Counted from the stretch's first letter, positions 55,066 through 64,000 are shown. The stretch: 64,000 nt of DNA from Palsa-504 sp963847965 (GCA_963847965.1 CAWKCG010000026.1:124001-188000); one strand, 5' to 3'. Notes: a model not told the origin generated them from the letters alone. A program made the numbers and translations.

Positions 55066-55266
55066 ATGAGGGTAACGCCTGCATGCCAGCTCACGTTCGA
55101 TGTGGGCGGCCGGCCAGCGCCGGCCGATCTGTGGGCGCGGCTGCCAGAGACCGCCCAGACCCAGGTACTGGGCCTGCTCGCAGCGATGATCGCCGCTGGT
55201 GTGCTGGTCGAGGGCGGTGCCGCCGCGATGGCGGCCGAAGATCCGGCAGCCGGGGCGGGTGACTGA
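55057..55266 (+). CDS. 69-residue protein preceding the recombinase
   Basis: GTG 55057 (ATG 55066 alternative) to TGA 55266. TPACQLTFDVGGRPAPADLW, then ARLPETAQTQVLGLLAAMIA and a short Ala-rich acidic tail. Similar tiny proteins (Pro-rich start, LP..Q..V..LLA.MIA) commonly precede recombinase genes of this type. Ends 1 base before the recombinase ATG. Function unknown. Confidence 0.65.
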   Translation: MRAMRVTPACQLTFDVGGRPAPADLWARLPETAQTQVLGLLAAMIAAGVLVEGGAAAMAAEDPAAGAGD

Positions 55267-55267
55267 G

Positions 55268-57491
55268 ATGGCCGAGCCATCACCTGCTCACCTGCGGCGG
55301 GACGCCTACATCTACGTCCGGCAATCGACGCTGGCACAGACGATGCACAACACCGAGAGCCTTTACCGGCAGTACGATCTGCCCGCCCGGGCCAGGGCGC
55401 TGGGCTGGGCAGAGCATCAGATCCTGGTAATCGATGATGACCTGGGCCGCTCGGGCGCCTCCACCGCGGGCCTGGCGCGGGTTCGCCGAGCTGGTCGCCG
55501 ACGTCGGCCTGGGCAAGGCCGGGATCATCCTGGCGCTGGAGGTATCCCGGCTGGCCCGCAACAACGCCGACTGGTATCAGCTGCTGGATCTGTGCGCGCT
55601 GACCGATACGCTCATCGCCGACGCCGACGGCGTCTACCATCCCGCCGCGGTCAACGACCGGCTCCTTTTGGGGCTTAAGGGCACTATGTCGGAAGCTGAG
55701 CTGTTCCTGCTGCGTTCGCGGCTGACCGAAGGGCTGCGCAGCAAGGCGGCCCGGGGGGAGCTGCGGCTGAACCTGCCCGCGGGACTGGATTACGACGACG
55801 ACGATCACGTGATCATCGCGCCGGATGAGGCGGTCGCCGAAGCGATCGCCACGGTGTTCCGCCGGTTCGGCGAGCTCGGCTCGGCCCGGCAGGTGGTGGT
55901 CAGCCTCCGCCGCGATGAGCTGCTGCTTCCCCGCCGCAACATCCGGACCGGAAAGATCGTGTGGGCGGAGGCGGGGTACCCGGCGGTGCATGACATCTTG
56001 ATCCATCCCGGCTATGCGGGCGTGTTCGCCTACGGTCGCAGCAAGACCGAGAAGTATCTCGGGCCGGATGGGAAGGTCGCCTCACGCCAGCACCGGCTGC
56101 CCCGTGAGGAATGGCAGGTGATGATCCCCGGCCATCATCCTGGCTACATCTCCCTGGAGGCATTCGAGGCCAACCTCGCGCAACTGGCGGGCAACAAGCC
56201 AGTTGCGGCCGGGGACGGCGGCGGTGCCGCACGGGAAGGCCGGGCGTGGTTTCAGGGCCTGATCCGGTGCGGCCGGTGCGGGCGGCCCATGCAGGTCAGC
56301 TACCCGCACCGCAGCGACAACCCGGCATATGTGTGCGGGCGCAGCCAGCAGATGTACGGCGCGAAGACCTGCCAGCGGGTCGCGGGTCGCCGGCTTGAGG
56401 AAGCCGTGCTCGGCGCGCTCTTCGCCGCGCTGGCACCGGCCGCGCTGCAAGCCACCATCCAGGCGCTGGAGGACTCCGAGGCCCGCTACCGCCAAGACCT
56501 GGCGGTGTTCGAGCGCGCGCTGGAACGCGCGCGTTTTGAAGCAGACCGGGCACGACGCCAGTACGACAACGTGGAGCCGGAGAACCGGCTGGTCGCACGT
56601 ACCGTGGAGGCTGCCCTGGAAGCCAGGCTCACCGCGGTGCGGACCGCCGGCGACCAGCTCGCCGCCCAGCAGGCCCGCCGCCCCGTCACCCTGACCGGCC
56701 AGGAGACCGCCTGGATCACCGCGGCCGGGGCGGACCTGCGGGCGGTGTTCGACGCGCCGACCACCAGCAACGTCCAGCGCAAGCAACTACTGCGGGCCGT
56801 CATCACCGAGATCGTCGTCACCGCCAAGAAGACCGGCCGCAGCGGGAAACGAGCCGCTGACGTGCGGATCATCTGGCAAGGCGGCGCGAGCACCGAACTG
56901 GCCGTGGCGCTGGCCAGGGCCGGCCAGCACAGCCGTGTCACCAGCGAGGAAACCCTGGACCTGGTGCGGCGCCTCGCCGGGCATTACAACGACACCACCA
57001 TCGCCCAGATCCTCGGGCAGCAAGGCCGGCGCACCGCCACCGGGCTGACCTGGACCAAGACCCACATCAGCCAGCTCCGCGCCTACCACGACATCCCCGG
57101 ATACCAGCCCGCCGCCGAAAATGTCACACCCAGCCAGGACGATGTCCTCGTGGTCACCATCACCCGGGCAGCACACGAGCTCGGCGTGTCCACCGCAACC
57201 CTCTACCGGTGGCTACGGGACGGCTTCCTCATCGGCGAACAGCTCACCCCCGCCGCGCCGTGGCATATCCGCATCGACCAGCAGCTCCGCGACCGCATCA
57301 CAGCCCAGGCCCCCGCCGGCTGGGTCACCCTCGCCGACGCCGCCAAGATCCTCGGGATCGCCCGCCAGACCGTGTTGCACAAGGTCCAGCGCGGCGACCT
57401 CAACGCGGTCCAGGTCACCCAGGGCCGCCGGAAAGGCCTGCGTATCCAGGTAGAACACGGCCAGCCTGGACTGTTCGACACACCCAGCTGA
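55268..57491 (+). CDS. large serine recombinase with extra C-terminal HTH domains, frameshifted
   Basis: ATG 55268. Catalytic Ser in DAYIYVRQSTLAQTMHNTES; resolvase core continues QYDLPARARALGWAEHQILV, IDDDLGRSGASTAG. A one-base insertion (GCGCGGG run near 55480) shifts the frame, after which ILALEVSRLARNNADWYQLL, the recombinase domain, the zinc ribbon (CGRCGRPMQVSY, CGRSQQMYG..C) and a long coiled coil follow. The C-terminus carries helix-turn-helix segments (AAHELGVSTATLYRWLRDGF; LADAAKILGIARQTVLHKVQ). About 741 residues if corrected. Catalyses integration and excision of its element at CTTGAC cores. Confidence 0.9.
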
Positions 57492-57521
57492 AAGACGGGA
57501 GCAGTGTGCACCATGCTTGAC

Positions 57522-58196
57522 GAACAGGAAGTAGTCCGATTCCCGGTTCCCGTCGTCTTTGCTGCCGGCGATGTACTCCGCGGTCTCCCGCTGGGCGTGG
57601 GCTGCGTCGGCGGTGACCACCGCGTTCTCCAGGTTCACGGCCTCCAGCAGCTCCCTGACCTGGGTGGTCTCGGTGGTCTCGTCCGGGATCCGGTGCTGGG
57701 CGATCATGGCTTTCTCTTCGTGCAGCATCGCGGCGAACAGCTTGACCTGCCCGTCCGCGACGCCGCGCAGCCATTTCCCGTCGATCGTGATCGCGGTCAG
57801 CAGGTGATCCAGGCGGCCCGCGTCTGCCAGGGCGCGCAGCCAGCCGCCGATCAGGTCATCGAGGGCGTCCGCTCCGATGGCATGGACCAGGGTGCGGATC
57901 CGCTTCTCGCTGGGAGCGATGATCTTGCGTCGCAGCGGGTGGCACGTCCCGCCCAGCCTCCGCAGGACCTCCTGCGGCAGGTCAGCGGCCTGGTCGCCGA
58001 TCTCCCGGAAGTTCTTCGCCCCGGCCAGCACGCACGCCACCGCGACCGCGAGCACGAACACCAGCAGGTACCGGCGGCCGCGCCGCTTGCGCGGGTCCGG
58101 GACCTGCGCCAGCACCTCCAGCAGGCCGGGGGCCTCCCCGGCTGCGTGTTCATCGGTGCTGGTCACGGCGGTAGCGCGGGCATGCGACACTGGCAT
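57522..58196 (-). pseudogene. ISAs1-family transposase, 5' half (split by insertion)
   Basis: ATG 58196. LLEVLAQVPDPRKRRGRRYL, LAVAVACVLAGAKNFREIGD, and the DDE part AITIDGKWLRGVADGQVKLF (first Asp) and NAVVTADAAHAQRETAEYIA (second Asp), ending SDYFLFVK at the insertion core. The missing rest lies at 53715-54218. Before the insertion the gene coded for about 390 residues, normal for ISAs1. Confidence 0.93.
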
Positions 58197-58373
58197 CGGC
58201 GGCCTTTCGTCCCGGTCAGATCTGGCTTAGACACCCGTGATCAAACCGGACGGGAGGCCGTTCCCGCGAATCACGCCCAGCTAGTGTCCCGGGTCATTGA
58301 TGCGTAGTCAGTGGGGGTGGGGGCGCCGAAGGTCTCGCCGGCGCCGGTCACCCGTCGTCTGGGAGGATGAGCC

Positions 58374-59228
58374 GTGGCCTTGTGCAGGCCGGTCATTGTT
58401 CTTGGCGCCGAGCGCAGCGGCACGTCGGTGTGCGCGGAGATGGTGCACGCCTGGGGCGCCTATGCCGGTGATCCTGGCGAACTGGCCGCAGCGGACGAAC
58501 TGAACCCCCGCGGCCGGTGGGAATACCTGCCGCTGTGGGACCTGCTCGCCGAGATCGGCGACTTCGCTGCTGGCGCGACCTGGTGGGCCGGAGACTTCCC
58601 CGCCAAGGTCGCGGCGAAGGCCGCCGATCCCCAGCTGGCCGGGCGCGCGCGGGGGCTTGTGGCGCGCATGGCGGCACATGGCCGGCCGTGGCTGTGGAAG
58701 GACCCGGCGCTATGCCACTTCCTCGGATTCTGGCGGCCGTTCTGGCATGCGCCGGTGTTCGTTGTCATGGTCCGGCATCCGGTGGACATCGCGCTGTCCT
58801 GGAACCAGTTCCGTATCGCCGGCGGCCGGGCCGAGACGTCGCTGGAATGCAACCTGATGCGCTGGCAGCACATGATGCTGTCGGTGCTGGACGCCATCGA
58901 CGGCGAACCAGCCACGCTATTCGCCGAGTACGAGGCGGTGACCGGCGACCCGCCGGGCCAGGCGCGGCGGCTTACCGCATTCCTCGACCAGCAATGCGCT
59001 ACCGCCAGCGGCGACGCAACCGTTGCGAGCATGGCCGGGGTTTGCGAGCCCAGCTTGCGGCGCCACCGCGACGGGCAGCGCCACGAGGAACTGATGACCG
59101 CGCCGCAGCGCTCCCTGTACCAGCTCCTGCGCGAGAAGGTGCACCAACCCGAGATACCTCTCAGTGACGACTACCCCATGCCTCCTGGCTGGCGCGAACT
59201 GGTCACCACCGAGGAAACGACCAGGTAA
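58374..59228 (+). CDS. sulfotransferase family protein
   Basis: 284 residues from GTG 58374 (GGGAGGAT upstream). The 5'-phosphosulfate loop is VIVLGAERSGTSVCAEMVHA and the 3'-phosphate motif FVVMVRHPVDIALSWNQFRI; LWKDPALCHFLGFWRPFW precedes it. This matches PAPS-dependent sulfotransferases, which sulfate small molecules or glycans; several actinobacterial members are unassigned. Complete, and flanked by transposable elements on both sides, so possibly acquired. Confidence 0.85.
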   Translation: MALCRPVIVLGAERSGTSVCAEMVHAWGAYAGDPGELAAADELNPRGRWEYLPLWDLLAEIGDFAAGATWWAGDFPAKVAAKAADPQLAGRARGLVARMAAHGRPWLWKDPALCHFLGFWRPFWHAPVFVVMVRHPVDIALSWNQFRIAGGRAETSLECNLMRWQHMMLSVLDAIDGEPATLFAEYEAVTGDPPGQARRLTAFLDQQCATASGDATVASMAGVCEPSLRRHRDGQRHEELMTAPQRSLYQLLREKVHQPEIPLSDDYPMPPGWRELVTTEETTR

Positions 59229-59328
59229 AACACCCTGGACGGACCCAAGGCCCGGCGCGGCGGACCAGACCTCAGCACGACTGCCCGATCACATGCAGCC
59301 CCTGCCGACGAATTTGCGATTCGGGCAA

Positions 59329-59380
59329 CTAACCAGGTTGAACTCGTAGTGGATGGGATCACCAGGGTTTGAGCTTGAGT
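59329..59380 (-). repeat. IS630 terminal remnant (inverted repeat plus transposase 3' end)
   Basis: The sequence CTAACCAGGTTGAACTCGTA (59329-59348) is the inverted counterpart (two mismatches) of 61372-61392. Just inside it, the minus strand reads RGLKLKPW and stop, like the TGLRIEPW stop of the complete IS630 transposase at 60257. It is the outer end of an IS630-type element, either this one or a second decayed copy. Confidence 0.6.
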
Positions 59381-59590
59381 CCCCGGTGCGGGTACTTCCG
59401 CACGGGGGGCAGGAGGTGACACGGGCCCCGCAGCCCTGCCAGGAGATCCCGGTTGAGCAGATGAGCGGCGGGGTGCTAGCGCGGATCCGGCCGGACCTGA
59501 GCATCGGCGCCGGCCCGCCGGGCGGCAACGCCGGGGTAGCGGCAGCCCGGGAGCTTGGCACGCACGCGCCGCCTGGGCGACAATGCGGGG

Positions 59591-60184
59591 ATGGCTCGTG
59601 ATGACAGCAGGGCCCAGTTGCAGCGGGTGGCCTTGATGCTCACCCTGGACGGGACCAGGCCCTCGGGGGCGCTGGAGTGGGTGTCCCGTGTCGCCCCGGT
59701 TGTTACGCAGGCTGTGGTCGGGGCCGGGCACTGGGCCGCCGGGCGGCGGCAGCGGGCCCTGGCGGCGTGGGCGAGCGCTGCTGGGTTCGGGCTGGTGGCG
59801 TGGGGCCTGGGCACGGAAGCGCCGACCCTAGCCGAGGTGGAAAGTATCCGGCGGCAGCAACGGGACCGGTTGCTCAAGCTGAACCCGAAGGCCGCGGCCG
59901 ACGGAACGCACGCACTGACGGCCCGCCAGCAATCGTGGTTCGGCCTTGCTGCCTGGGCTGTCACTGGCATCGGGATGGTCACCGGCGTGCGGTCGGGCCT
60001 GCGCCGCCCGCAGCGGCTGACGGTGCTCGCGATCGCCGGCGAAGCCCCGGCCGTCGTGTTCTCTGTCCTGCGGGCGGCCCGGGCCGTGCAGCGACGCAGG
60101 CCGAGGACCGCCGCCGGGTCAGCCCTGGCCGCAGCCGGATCGCTAGCCCGGCTGCGGGCAGCATCGGCTGAACCGCTCCGGTAA
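59591..60184 (+). CDS. unknown membrane-associated protein
   Basis: 197 residues from ATG 59591. RVAPVVTQAVVGAGHWAAGR, then hydrophobic AAWASAAGFGLVAWGLGTEA and SWFGLAAWAVTGIGMVTGVR (two probable membrane helices) and a basic C-terminus. No family recognised. It lies between an IS630 end at 59329 and the IS630 transposase at 60257, so it could be a passenger gene or ordinary chromosomal DNA trapped between two IS ends. Confidence 0.55.
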   Translation: MARDDSRAQLQRVALMLTLDGTRPSGALEWVSRVAPVVTQAVVGAGHWAAGRRQRALAAWASAAGFGLVAWGLGTEAPTLAEVESIRRQQRDRLLKLNPKAAADGTHALTARQQSWFGLAAWAVTGIGMVTGVRSGLRRPQRLTVLAIAGEAPAVVFSVLRAARAVQRRRPRTAAGSALAAAGSLARLRAASAEPLR

Positions 60185-60256
60185 CAGCAGGCCCGCAGCG
60201 GCCACCGCGACAACAGAACACCGGGACACCGCGGAAGGCACTCGGCGTGCACGGGA

Positions 60257-61326
60257 TTACCAGGGTTCGATTCTCAGGCCGGTGGCGGCCAGGCAGCCGT
60301 GGATGAGGTGGGGGCGGTACTGGATCTTCTTGAGCTTGCGCTTGATGATGCGGACCAGGCCGTCCAGGTCGGCGGCGGCGAAGTTGACCATGGACCGCTT
60401 GAGCAGCGACCAGATGCCCTCCGCGGGATTAAGGTCAGGGGTGTACGCGGGCAGCCGGTAGATCCGCAGCCAGGCCTCGTTCTCCTGGGCGAAGCCGGCC
60501 AGCTCCGGGGCCAGGTGGATGTTGAGGTTATCCCACACCCAGACCAGGGGCGCGGACAGCGCCCGGTGGGTAGCCAGGATCAGGTCGCGGTAATCGGCCC
60601 AGGTGAATCCCTTGGCCTCGCCTTTGCGGCGGCGGTACACCCGCAGCTGGCAGGACAGGTGCGGCCGGTCCCCGGGCCGGTAGCAGGCCACCCCGGCGAT
60701 GCTGACCCGGCCGCCGCCCGCGCCGCGCACCTTCACCACCGGGCGGGCCCCGCGCCGGGCCCAGGTGCGTCCCCTGGGGGGACTCAGCCCCTGGCCTGCC
60801 TCGTCCTCGAAGCAGATGAAGGCGCCCAGGTCACACGCGGTGCTTTTATATCGGGCCACACCTGGTCTTCCCGCACAGCGACCGCGGCGTCGTCGCGCTC
60901 CATCGCCTGCCGGACCGGGACCTGGCAGGACCAGCCGTGCCGGCGCATCAGCTTCCAGGTGCCCTCCACGGTGTACCCGACGTGGAACAGCTTGCCGATC
61001 AGCGTCTCGATCCGGCCCAGCGTCCAGCGCTGGTCCCCGGCGAACCCGTGCGCCAGCGGCCCTTTGCGCAGCTCGGCCTCCAGCCGCGCGAACTGCTGCG
61101 GACTCAGCCGCTCCCGCGACACCGGCCCCCGGGACTTCAGCGCCCCGGCTCCGCCCTCCCGCCAGGACCGCCGCCACCGGCGGACCGACCCTTCGGTGAC
61201 CCGCAGGTCCCGCGCGATCTCGCTGACCCCGTCGCCGCGGGCGAACCGCCCGCCGGCCTCCAGCCGCAGCCGCTCCCGCCGCTGCTGTCCGGCGGGCGTG
61301 TACCCGCCACGTTGCGCATACCGCAT
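60257..61326 (-). mobile_element. IS630-family transposase in two frames
   Basis: From ATG 61326 the first frame gives the helix-turn-helix part (GDGVSEIARDLRVTEGSVRR, LSPQQFARLEAELRKGPLAH, FHVGYTVEGTWKLMRRHGWS) and stops near 60784. The DDE part is in the -1 frame: CFEDEAGQGLSPPRGRTWAR, VWVWDNLNIHLAPELAGFAQ, YTPDLNPAEGIWSLLKRSMV, ending 60257. The frames meet at TATAAAAGC near 60850. Some IS630 members use programmed -1 frameshifting at A-runs; a plain mutation is the alternative. All three catalytic acidic residues are present. Confidence 0.9.
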
Positions 61327-61371
61327 ATCCCGGTCATACGCCGCCAACCACCCGACGTCACGACCCGATCT

Positions 61372-61392
61372 CTACGAGTTCATTCTGGTTAG
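61372..61392. repeat. IS630 terminal inverted repeat (right)
   Basis: CTACGAGTTCATTCTGGTTA (61372-61391) is the inverted match of 59329-59349 with two differences. It lies 46 bases before the transposase start, where the IS end is expected. The bases beyond it to 61750 contain no recognisable gene. Confidence 0.65.
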
Positions 61393-61750
61393 CCGGCAAC
61401 CACCCCGCAGTCAAATCAGGCACTCGCATACACGTTGCTGCACTCAGTCACATAACACCAACTCGCCGATCCCGTGAGCCACGGTGGGCGTTATCACCCA
61501 CGATCGCCGATCAGCATGGCTGCGTCTTCACCGCAGACGGCCAATTCCACTACCGGCTAGCCGGAATTCGGGGACTACAGCCTGCATGGGTTTCGGGACC
61601 CCGTTGGCAACAATGACGGCTTCACGAGTGGCGCGGGATCATTGGTATGTCACAGGAACTTGAGCCGACGGCCAAAGAAGCCGATATGCGCGGAATAAGC
61701 CACGGGGGCTATTCCGCGCTCATGCGCTCGATAACGCGGGAGGGTATTTG
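61393..61750. other. gene-free stretch
   Basis: No gene is recognised in these 358 bases between the IS630 end and the SDR fragment. Its base composition is visibly less GC-rich than the coding regions. Confidence 0.4.
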
Positions 61751-62083
61751 ATGGCTGTGAAGACCTGGTTCATTACCGGCACATCGCGTGGCTTCGGCCG
61801 GGAGTGGGCGATCGCGGCCCTGGACCGCGGCGACCAGGTCGCGGCGACGGCCCGGCACATCGCCAGCCTGGATGACCTGGTGGCCAAGTACGGGGAGACG
61901 ATCTTGCCGATCCGGCTGGACGTCACCGACCGGGACGCCGACTTCGCCGGGGTGAAGCTGGCGCACGACTACTTCGGCCAGCTGGACGTCATCGTGAACA
62001 ACGCCGGGTACGGGCAGTTCGGCATGACCGAGGAGATCGGCGAGGCGGAGATCGTTCTGCCAGCGCGATGCTCAGCAGCGTAG
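61751..62083 (+). pseudogene. short-chain dehydrogenase/reductase, N-terminal fragment
   Basis: ATG 61751. WFITGTSRGFGREWAIAALD is the TGxxxGxG cofactor motif, and DVIVNNAGYGQFGMTEEIGE the NNAG motif; homology then stops and the frame ends at 62083. A short stretch near 62090-62160 (FIVEPFPGTTALSNQTE-like) may be the decayed other end. The catalytic Tyr-x3-Lys is missing, so the enzyme is inactive. Confidence 0.85.
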
Positions 62084-62350
62084 CGCCACGAGATGGGTTC
62101 GCCTCGTTCATCGTGGAGCCTTTTCCAGGCACGACCGCGCTCAGCAATCAAACCGAGTAGCCGGTGACCTGACTAGGAACCCGGCTCAGGCGACGGAGGC
62201 ATCCAGCGCGGTCTCGATCCCACACGTCCATCTCGGTAATTCGCCACCGCCCTGTAACGCTCTTCACTGGCTCCTCCGGACCACAGGACGACTCTTGATG
62301 ACGCGGCAGCGCCATTACCCCGAACGGCGGCGCGATCCGTATCGTAGTGC

Positions 62351-62896
62351 TCAGCGGGCTCTCCTGGCCCGCAGCGCGGCGGCGAATGCCACGTCCGCCC
62401 GAGGTGATGCGCCCGCGGCAGGCCACCAGCGCGGCCCGGAACGTGTGAACGGGTACCAGCGCCCGTCGGGACCGTGGCGGATCTGGACTCCCCTTACCGT
62501 GTCAGTCACGATCCCGTCGGCGGCAGCGAGTTCCGCTGCCACTACGTGGCGGGTGACCCGGCGGGCAGCTTCCGCCAAGCGGTCCTCGGCGAGCGGAGCG
62601 GCGCCGACAGCAGCGTGCACTCCGGCCGTTCCGCCGTGCCGGAACGCGAGCAGCAGCCGCCTGACGTCGGCCTCGGCTAGCCCTGTGTTCCTGGAGATCG
62701 CCTGGTGCCGTTCCGGGGTGGGCGCCTGGGCGAGCAGGCGAATGGCATCAACCAGCGGATCGTCGTCTCGCGGATCCGGTTCCCCGACGCCGATGGCGGC
62801 CGCCCGGCGGGCCGCGTCATCGACGATCAGCTCCAGCGTGTCAGGATCCGGCAGCGGCGCCGGACCTCGTTCGGCGAGCCACTCAGGTCTGGTCAC
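62351..62896 (-). CDS. unknown protein coupled to the SNF2 helicase
   Basis: 181 residues from GTG 62896, overlapping the helicase 3' end by 14 bases. PLPDPDTLELIVDDAARRAA, DDPLVDAIRLLAQAPTPERH, RHVVAAELAAADGIVTDTVR, then VQIRHGPDGRWYPFTRSGPR. The last block with spaced aromatic residues resembles the end of SWIM zinc-finger/helicase accessory proteins seen beside actinobacterial SNF2 genes, but no Cys/His motif is present. Probably a helicase partner. Confidence 0.6.
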   Translation of the reverse strand: MTRPEWLAERGPAPLPDPDTLELIVDDAARRAAAIGVGEPDPRDDDPLVDAIRLLAQAPTPERHQAISRNTGLAEADVRRLLLAFRHGGTAGVHAAVGAAPLAEDRLAEAARRVTRHVVAAELAAADGIVTDTVRGVQIRHGPDGRWYPFTRSGPRWWPAAGASPRADVAFAAALRARRAR

Positions 62897-64000
62897 GGTG
62901 TCCCCCCGCGCCGAGGCTGACGAGCTGGCCGAGTTCGTCATCGGTGAGTTCGGTCAGCGACATCTCGTCTCCGGTGAGCAGCCGGTCAGCGATCGCGCGC
63001 TTGTGACGCAGCAGCTCGCCGATGTGGTCCTCGACTGTGTTCTCGGCGATGAGGTGGTGCACATGGACGGTCCCGCGGCGCCCGATGCGGTGCGCGCGGT
63101 CGGTGGCCTGGTCTTCCACGGCGGGGTTCCAGTGCCGGTCGAAGTGGATCACGTGCCCGGCGCGGGTCAGGTTCAAGCCGACACCGGCAGCGCGGACGGA
63201 CAGGATGAGGCACTCGCCCTCGCCAGACTGGAACCGGTCCACTATCTCCTGACGCCTGGCGGCCTGGATGCCGCCGCGCACCACGTCCGCGCGAATGCCG
63301 CGGGCGCCGAGGTGGGCGGCCAGGAGATGCGCCATGGACACGTAGCTGGTGAAGACGAGAGCCGCCTCACGCCGTTCTGTTATAGCGGCGAGCAGGTCAT
63401 CGAGACAAGCAAGCTTGCCCGAGCGGGCGGCCTCGGCGTCGGCGTCCCAGCCGTCTGAGCGCTCACGCAGGTAGTGAGCCGGAGAGTTGCAGACCTGGCG
63501 GAGCGCCTGCAGCATGCGCAGGATGAGGCCGCGGCGCTGGATGCCGCTGCTCGCGCGGATGGTGCCGAAGGTGTCGCGGCTGATAGCGGTGTACAGGGCC
63601 GTCTGCTCGGGGGTCAGCTCGACGAGATGGTCGCTGACGATCTTCTCTGGGAGCTCGGCGGCGATGGCCGGGTCGGTCTTCCGGCGCCGTAGGATAAAGG
63701 GGCCGACGAGGCGGTTCAGGCTTTCCCCGTTCGTTGTCGCCCGGAAGGCCTTCGCGGTTCCGAACAGGCCTGGGTTGGTCCAGTCCAGGATGGCCCACAG
63801 ATCGATCAGGCTGTTCTCTACCGGCGTGCCGGTGACCGCGACACGCAGCCCCGCGTTCAGATGGCGGAGGGCCGCGGCGTGCATGCCGCGCGGATTCTTG
63901 ATGGTCTGCGCCTCGTCGGCCACGGCCAGGCCGAAACAGATCCCGCGAAACTCCTCCACGTCGCGCAGGAGTGTTCCGTAGCTCGTCAGCACGATGCCGT
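62883..64000 (-). CDS. SNF2/Rad54-type helicase, C-terminal part (cut by window end)
   Basis: The frame is open to the last base of the window, so the start lies outside. Motif II ADEAQTIKNP, motif III VAVTGTPVENSLIDLWAILD, and the second RecA-like domain with AALVFTSYVSMAHLLAAHLG, LILSVRAAGVGLNLTRAGHV and HFDRHWNPAVEDQATDRAHR, then RIGRRGTVHVHHLIAENTVE. A bacterial SNF2 ATPase of the HepA/Rad54 kind, which moves on double-stranded DNA or displaces proteins. Coupled to the gene at 62351. Confidence 0.93.
   Translation of the reverse strand, partial: GIVLTSYGTLLRDVEEFRGICFGLAVADEAQTIKNPRGMHAAALRHLNAGLRVAVTGTPVENSLIDLWAILDWTNPGLFGTAKAFRATTNGESLNRLVGPFILRRRKTDPAIAAELPEKIVSDHLVELTPEQTALYTAISRDTFGTIRASSGIQRRGLILRMLQALRQVCNSPAHYLRERSDGWDADAEAARSGKLACLDDLLAAITERREAALVFTSYVSMAHLLAAHLGARGIRADVVRGGIQAARRQEIVDRFQSGEGECLILSVRAAGVGLNLTRAGHVIHFDRHWNPAVEDQATDRAHRIGRRGTVHVHHLIAENTVEDHIGELLRHKRAIADRLLTGDEMSLTELTDDELGQLVSLGAGGHRDQT

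Larger units (their letters stand above)
54219..57521 (+). mobile_element. 3.3-kb serine-recombinase element inserted in an ISAs1 transposase gene
   Basis: The six bases CTTGAC occur at both junctions (54219-54224 and 57516-57521) and once in the reconstructed transposase, where they form part of the codons for F-V-K-G. Unit length between cores is 3,297 bp. It carries three small genes and a large serine recombinase, all on the + strand. Left of the first core and right of the second are the two halves of one transposase gene, which proves the insertion. The core is the presumed crossover site. Confidence 0.9.

Noticed and set aside
57504..58307. Plus-strand frame starting at the ATG at the right end of the recombinase element
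   Set aside because: It reads antisense through the ISAs1 5' half. The ATG is real only for the small gene restored in the circular form.

Overview
This is a high-GC actinobacterial chromosome segment. DUF1707 proteins, a SigE-family sigma factor, an F420/PPOX-type enzyme, two cytochrome P450s, frequent GTG/TTG starts and possible leaderless promoters all fit a soil actinomycete. The exact lineage cannot be fixed from sequence reading alone. The window opens inside a DUF222/HNH nuclease gene and ends inside a SNF2-type helicase gene.

Layout. 0-11.2 kb: ordinary chromosome (sigma factor and membrane partner, P450, DHA2 transporter, CBM48 protein, three DUF1707 proteins, a second sliding clamp, an aldo/keto reductase). 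11.2-31.9 kb: a compact defence island. It holds a CRISPR array of 52 identical 36-bp repeats with a decayed distal end, a type I-U/I-G cas set (csb1, csb2, cas3, csb3, then cas4/cas1 and cas2), an AbiE-like toxin/antitoxin pair in an unusual divergent layout, and a four-gene translationally coupled operon. That operon encodes a coiled-coil protein, a RecB/Cas4-like Cys-rich nuclease, an unknown protein and an SF1 helicase, in effect a split Dna2-like machine that I do not recognise as a named system. About 205 bp of the 3' end of a dienelactone hydrolase gene occurs at both edges of the island: a fragment on the left, the complete gene on the right.

32-52 kb: dienelactone hydrolase, a REC-phosphatase/histidine kinase/response regulator operon, oxidoreductases, transporters, a heparinase-like protein, an acyl-CoA ligase, a second P450, toxin-antitoxin-like genes and a dioxygenase. 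Many of these genes carry single-base frameshifts. 52-64 kb: a decayed mobile region with zwf, aldo/keto reductase and SDR remnants, an ISAs1 transposase gene split by a 3.3-kb serine-recombinase element, an IS630 element, a sulfotransferase and a SNF2 helicase operon.

Most striking points: (1) the cas4/cas1 promoter region and the nuclease-helicase operon promoter share three 10-bp-phased CTGGAA repeats just upstream of a -10-like hexamer, suggesting common control of adaptation and the unknown system; (2) the 205-bp direct repeats suggest the whole island entered at, or can leave from, a gene 3' end; (3) the serine-recombinase element separates a start codon from its gene, so that only the circular form would restore it.
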